From Umbelopsis isabellina (Eukaryota > Mucoromycota > Umbelopsidomycetes > Umbelopsidales > Umbelopsidaceae): a stretch of DNA of 64,000 nt. The first letter of the stretch is position 1; each line of letters begins with the position of its first letter. The stretch covers positions 620,001 through 684,000 of the forward strand of contig JAEPQZ010000003.1 in NCBI GenBank assembly GCA_016758905.1. The letters run 5' to 3'. Below the pieces are notes generated by a model, which was not told the origin of the DNA, searched no databases, and saw only the letters and a program-made list of their open reading frames with translations. Shown here piece after piece: positions 62,701-64,000 of this stretch. The translations under genes and the position numbers were made by a program.

Positions 62701-63692
62701 CCTCATGTGTCCTTAAGGAATAGATGTCAACCTTGCATTGCTTGCATGGTATTGCAGCTGGCGTTGGAGGAGTCATAGGGTTGGTGGCAGAAGTATGGTC
62801 ATGATGTTCTTGCTGGCCATCATTCGGAGAATTTTCCTTTGTGACAGAAGGATTCGAACTATTCGAGCGAAATCATGGATTAGGAGTTAACATACAGACA
62901 ATCATCATGTAATATGGTCAATACACTTACACAATAGCAATAAGAGGACGATGCTTTTCAAAAACATCGTCCAATCTACCATGACTATGGTTCTTGTCAT
63001 GACGTGGGTTCACCAGATTATGAATTGTTGTGACATTGGCAAATTGCTTTTCATCACGAATAGAGCACAACTCATGGATGTTATCAGGATTGTTCACGTC
63101 CCAAATTTGAAAGCCGTCATGATAGCCAACCATCAAACATTTCAATCTGTATAAGGCATATTTAATTGACAATGGTCAAACTATCGATATGTCCTCAAAA
63201 ATATCCCCTACCTGCTTTGACCTTTTTGATCTTTTTTCTTGCAAGTCAAAGAATCGAATGCGGCAAATGTAGGTGTTGTATAAGACTTGAAGGAGTTGTC
63301 CATTTCAGATGCAGCAGACTCTGCGACCTCGGAACTCATGGGCGCAGTAATTTGTTGGGGAACACCGTACATATATTGGTGACTGTACTGCGGGTCAAAA
63401 GGCGATAAGAAACTTGGTAGACTAGCTCTCTTCTTTGGTAAATTAGACGTAACGTAAGTAGAAATACGAGAGATTCCAGATGATAGCGATTCTAGCGAAG
63501 TCGGATCCCTAATATTGGCAAACTTAGTGTTATCATGCATGCTAAGGTTATATGGCCAGGTCTGTCAATGCTCCTTGCGGAAGTAACTTATGCAGCCAAG
63601 CGTCTCCAAACAGAAAATTGAGAGACAACTAACCTTAAGAACTTTGGCTCAGCACGAACACCTTGTTGGGAGGTCTGAATCCTATCAGTCAT
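59778..63692 (-). CDS. BCAS3-like WD40/BCAS3-domain protein
   Basis: A multi-exon gene from ATG 63692 (MTDRIQTSQQGVRAEPKFLR) to 59778. The N-terminal beta-propeller contains VGYHDGFQIWDVNNPDNIHELCSI and DIYSLRTHEVVKTL. The propeller closes with MILSFNAAGTLLMSVSRQGHTFHVFSI, SLLRGYTDAQVEDSKFSTDSMWCAVSTARGTTHLYAINPDGG, the BCAS3 hallmark, and the BCAS3 domain includes DIYSFHPDGILTLHRCCI and VEPKAARAKLITSFLS. Animal BCAS3 pairs with PHAF1 at phagophores and is a PROPPIN relative. The C-terminus is a disordered Ser/Asp-rich tail. Family membership is clear; the fungal function is inferred. About 1,100 residues. Confidence 0.85.
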
Positions 63693-64000
63693 GCTATTAT
63701 CAGTCTGAGTCGCTGGCTGACTTGCGATAACGTGGTGTCCAACGTGTTAAGGTAGAGTCACAAGTTACAAAAGTGAAGTGCTATGTTATGATATGATATG
63801 TGTTTTCTTGACTTGTCAACAGCTGATAAGGGGACTGTAATGAAAGTTCAATTCTGGCACAGTTGAGTCCTCAGTAATGGAGTTTGTCTGAGATGGAGCC
63901 GTGCGCTTGGTATGGGGTCGGAGTCAGGGACAATAATGGTTGAATCCAATGAAAACAGTAAGGCTGATGCAAAACGATAATTGGTAGAAGATAGCAAATC
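63693..64000. promoter_or_regulatory. Upstream region of the BCAS3-like gene
   Basis: About 300 bases to the window edge with no coding frame. It should contain the promoter of the minus-strand BCAS3-like gene. I see no defined site. Confidence 0.35.

Noticed and set aside
62840-62870. GATTCGAACT resembling a tRNA B box
   Set aside because: No A box or cloverleaf can be formed around it; it lies in the BCAS3-like gene.

Overview
The window is nuclear DNA from a filamentous fungus. Genes are dense and rich in short introns (mostly 50-100 bases, GT-AG with CTAAC-like branch points). Fungus-specific families are present: chitin synthase, chitin deacetylase, Pex8, Pex26 and a DUF3020 factor. Base composition, intron density and the GPI-type chitin deacetylase suggest an early-diverging (Mucoromycota, probably Mucorales) genome; this placement is an inference. 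I found no transposon, virus-derived element, CRISPR array, rRNA or tRNA.

Layout. 1-3.9 kb: the 3' half of an apparently intact oxidosqualene cyclase (ERG7), followed in tandem by a second, decayed copy that has lost its catalytic motif. 4.8-9.5 kb (minus): a wax-synthase-like MBOAT acyltransferase containing a 21-base microexon, a PHO80-type cyclin and an Rkm4/SETD6-type SET methyltransferase. 9.7-16.6 kb: a BioF-like synthase ending in the peroxisomal signal SKL (+), a membrane-anchored GH5 exo-beta-1,3-glucanase (-), a BCS1-like AAA protein (+) and an unrecognised two-TM protein (+). 16.8-20.8 kb (minus): a probable PEX8 and a tail-anchored PEX26 side by side. 21-33.9 kb (plus): a Sip3/Lam-type BAR-PH-GRAM-VASt sterol-transfer protein, a cyclin-Q-like cyclin, a DUF3020 protein and COG1. 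34.5-38.2 kb: a 67-residue secreted Cys-rich protein (+), a GPI-type chitin deacetylase (-) and uroporphyrinogen-III synthase (-). 39.3-45.1 kb (plus): a Swi1/Sol1-like SWI/SNF subunit with no visible ARID, and an Rpd3-type histone deacetylase. 45.4-50.7 kb (minus): COPI beta subunit and a saccharopine-dehydrogenase-like oxidoreductase. 51.1-56.3 kb (plus): a chitin synthase and a Mam3/CNNM-type protein. 56.6-63.7 kb (minus): ribosomal protein eS27, glycerol-3-phosphate acyltransferase and a BCAS3-like WD40 protein.

Shared themes are lipid and membrane metabolism (ERG7, wax-synthase-like, Lam, GPAT), peroxisomes (PTS1-BioF, PEX8, PEX26), cell wall (chitin synthase, chitin deacetylase, exoglucanase) and Golgi traffic (COG1, COPI beta). 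Apart from the PEX8-PEX26 pair these look like ordinary housekeeping neighbours rather than one pathway cluster. Exon boundaries were worked out by hand from splice signals and reading phase.
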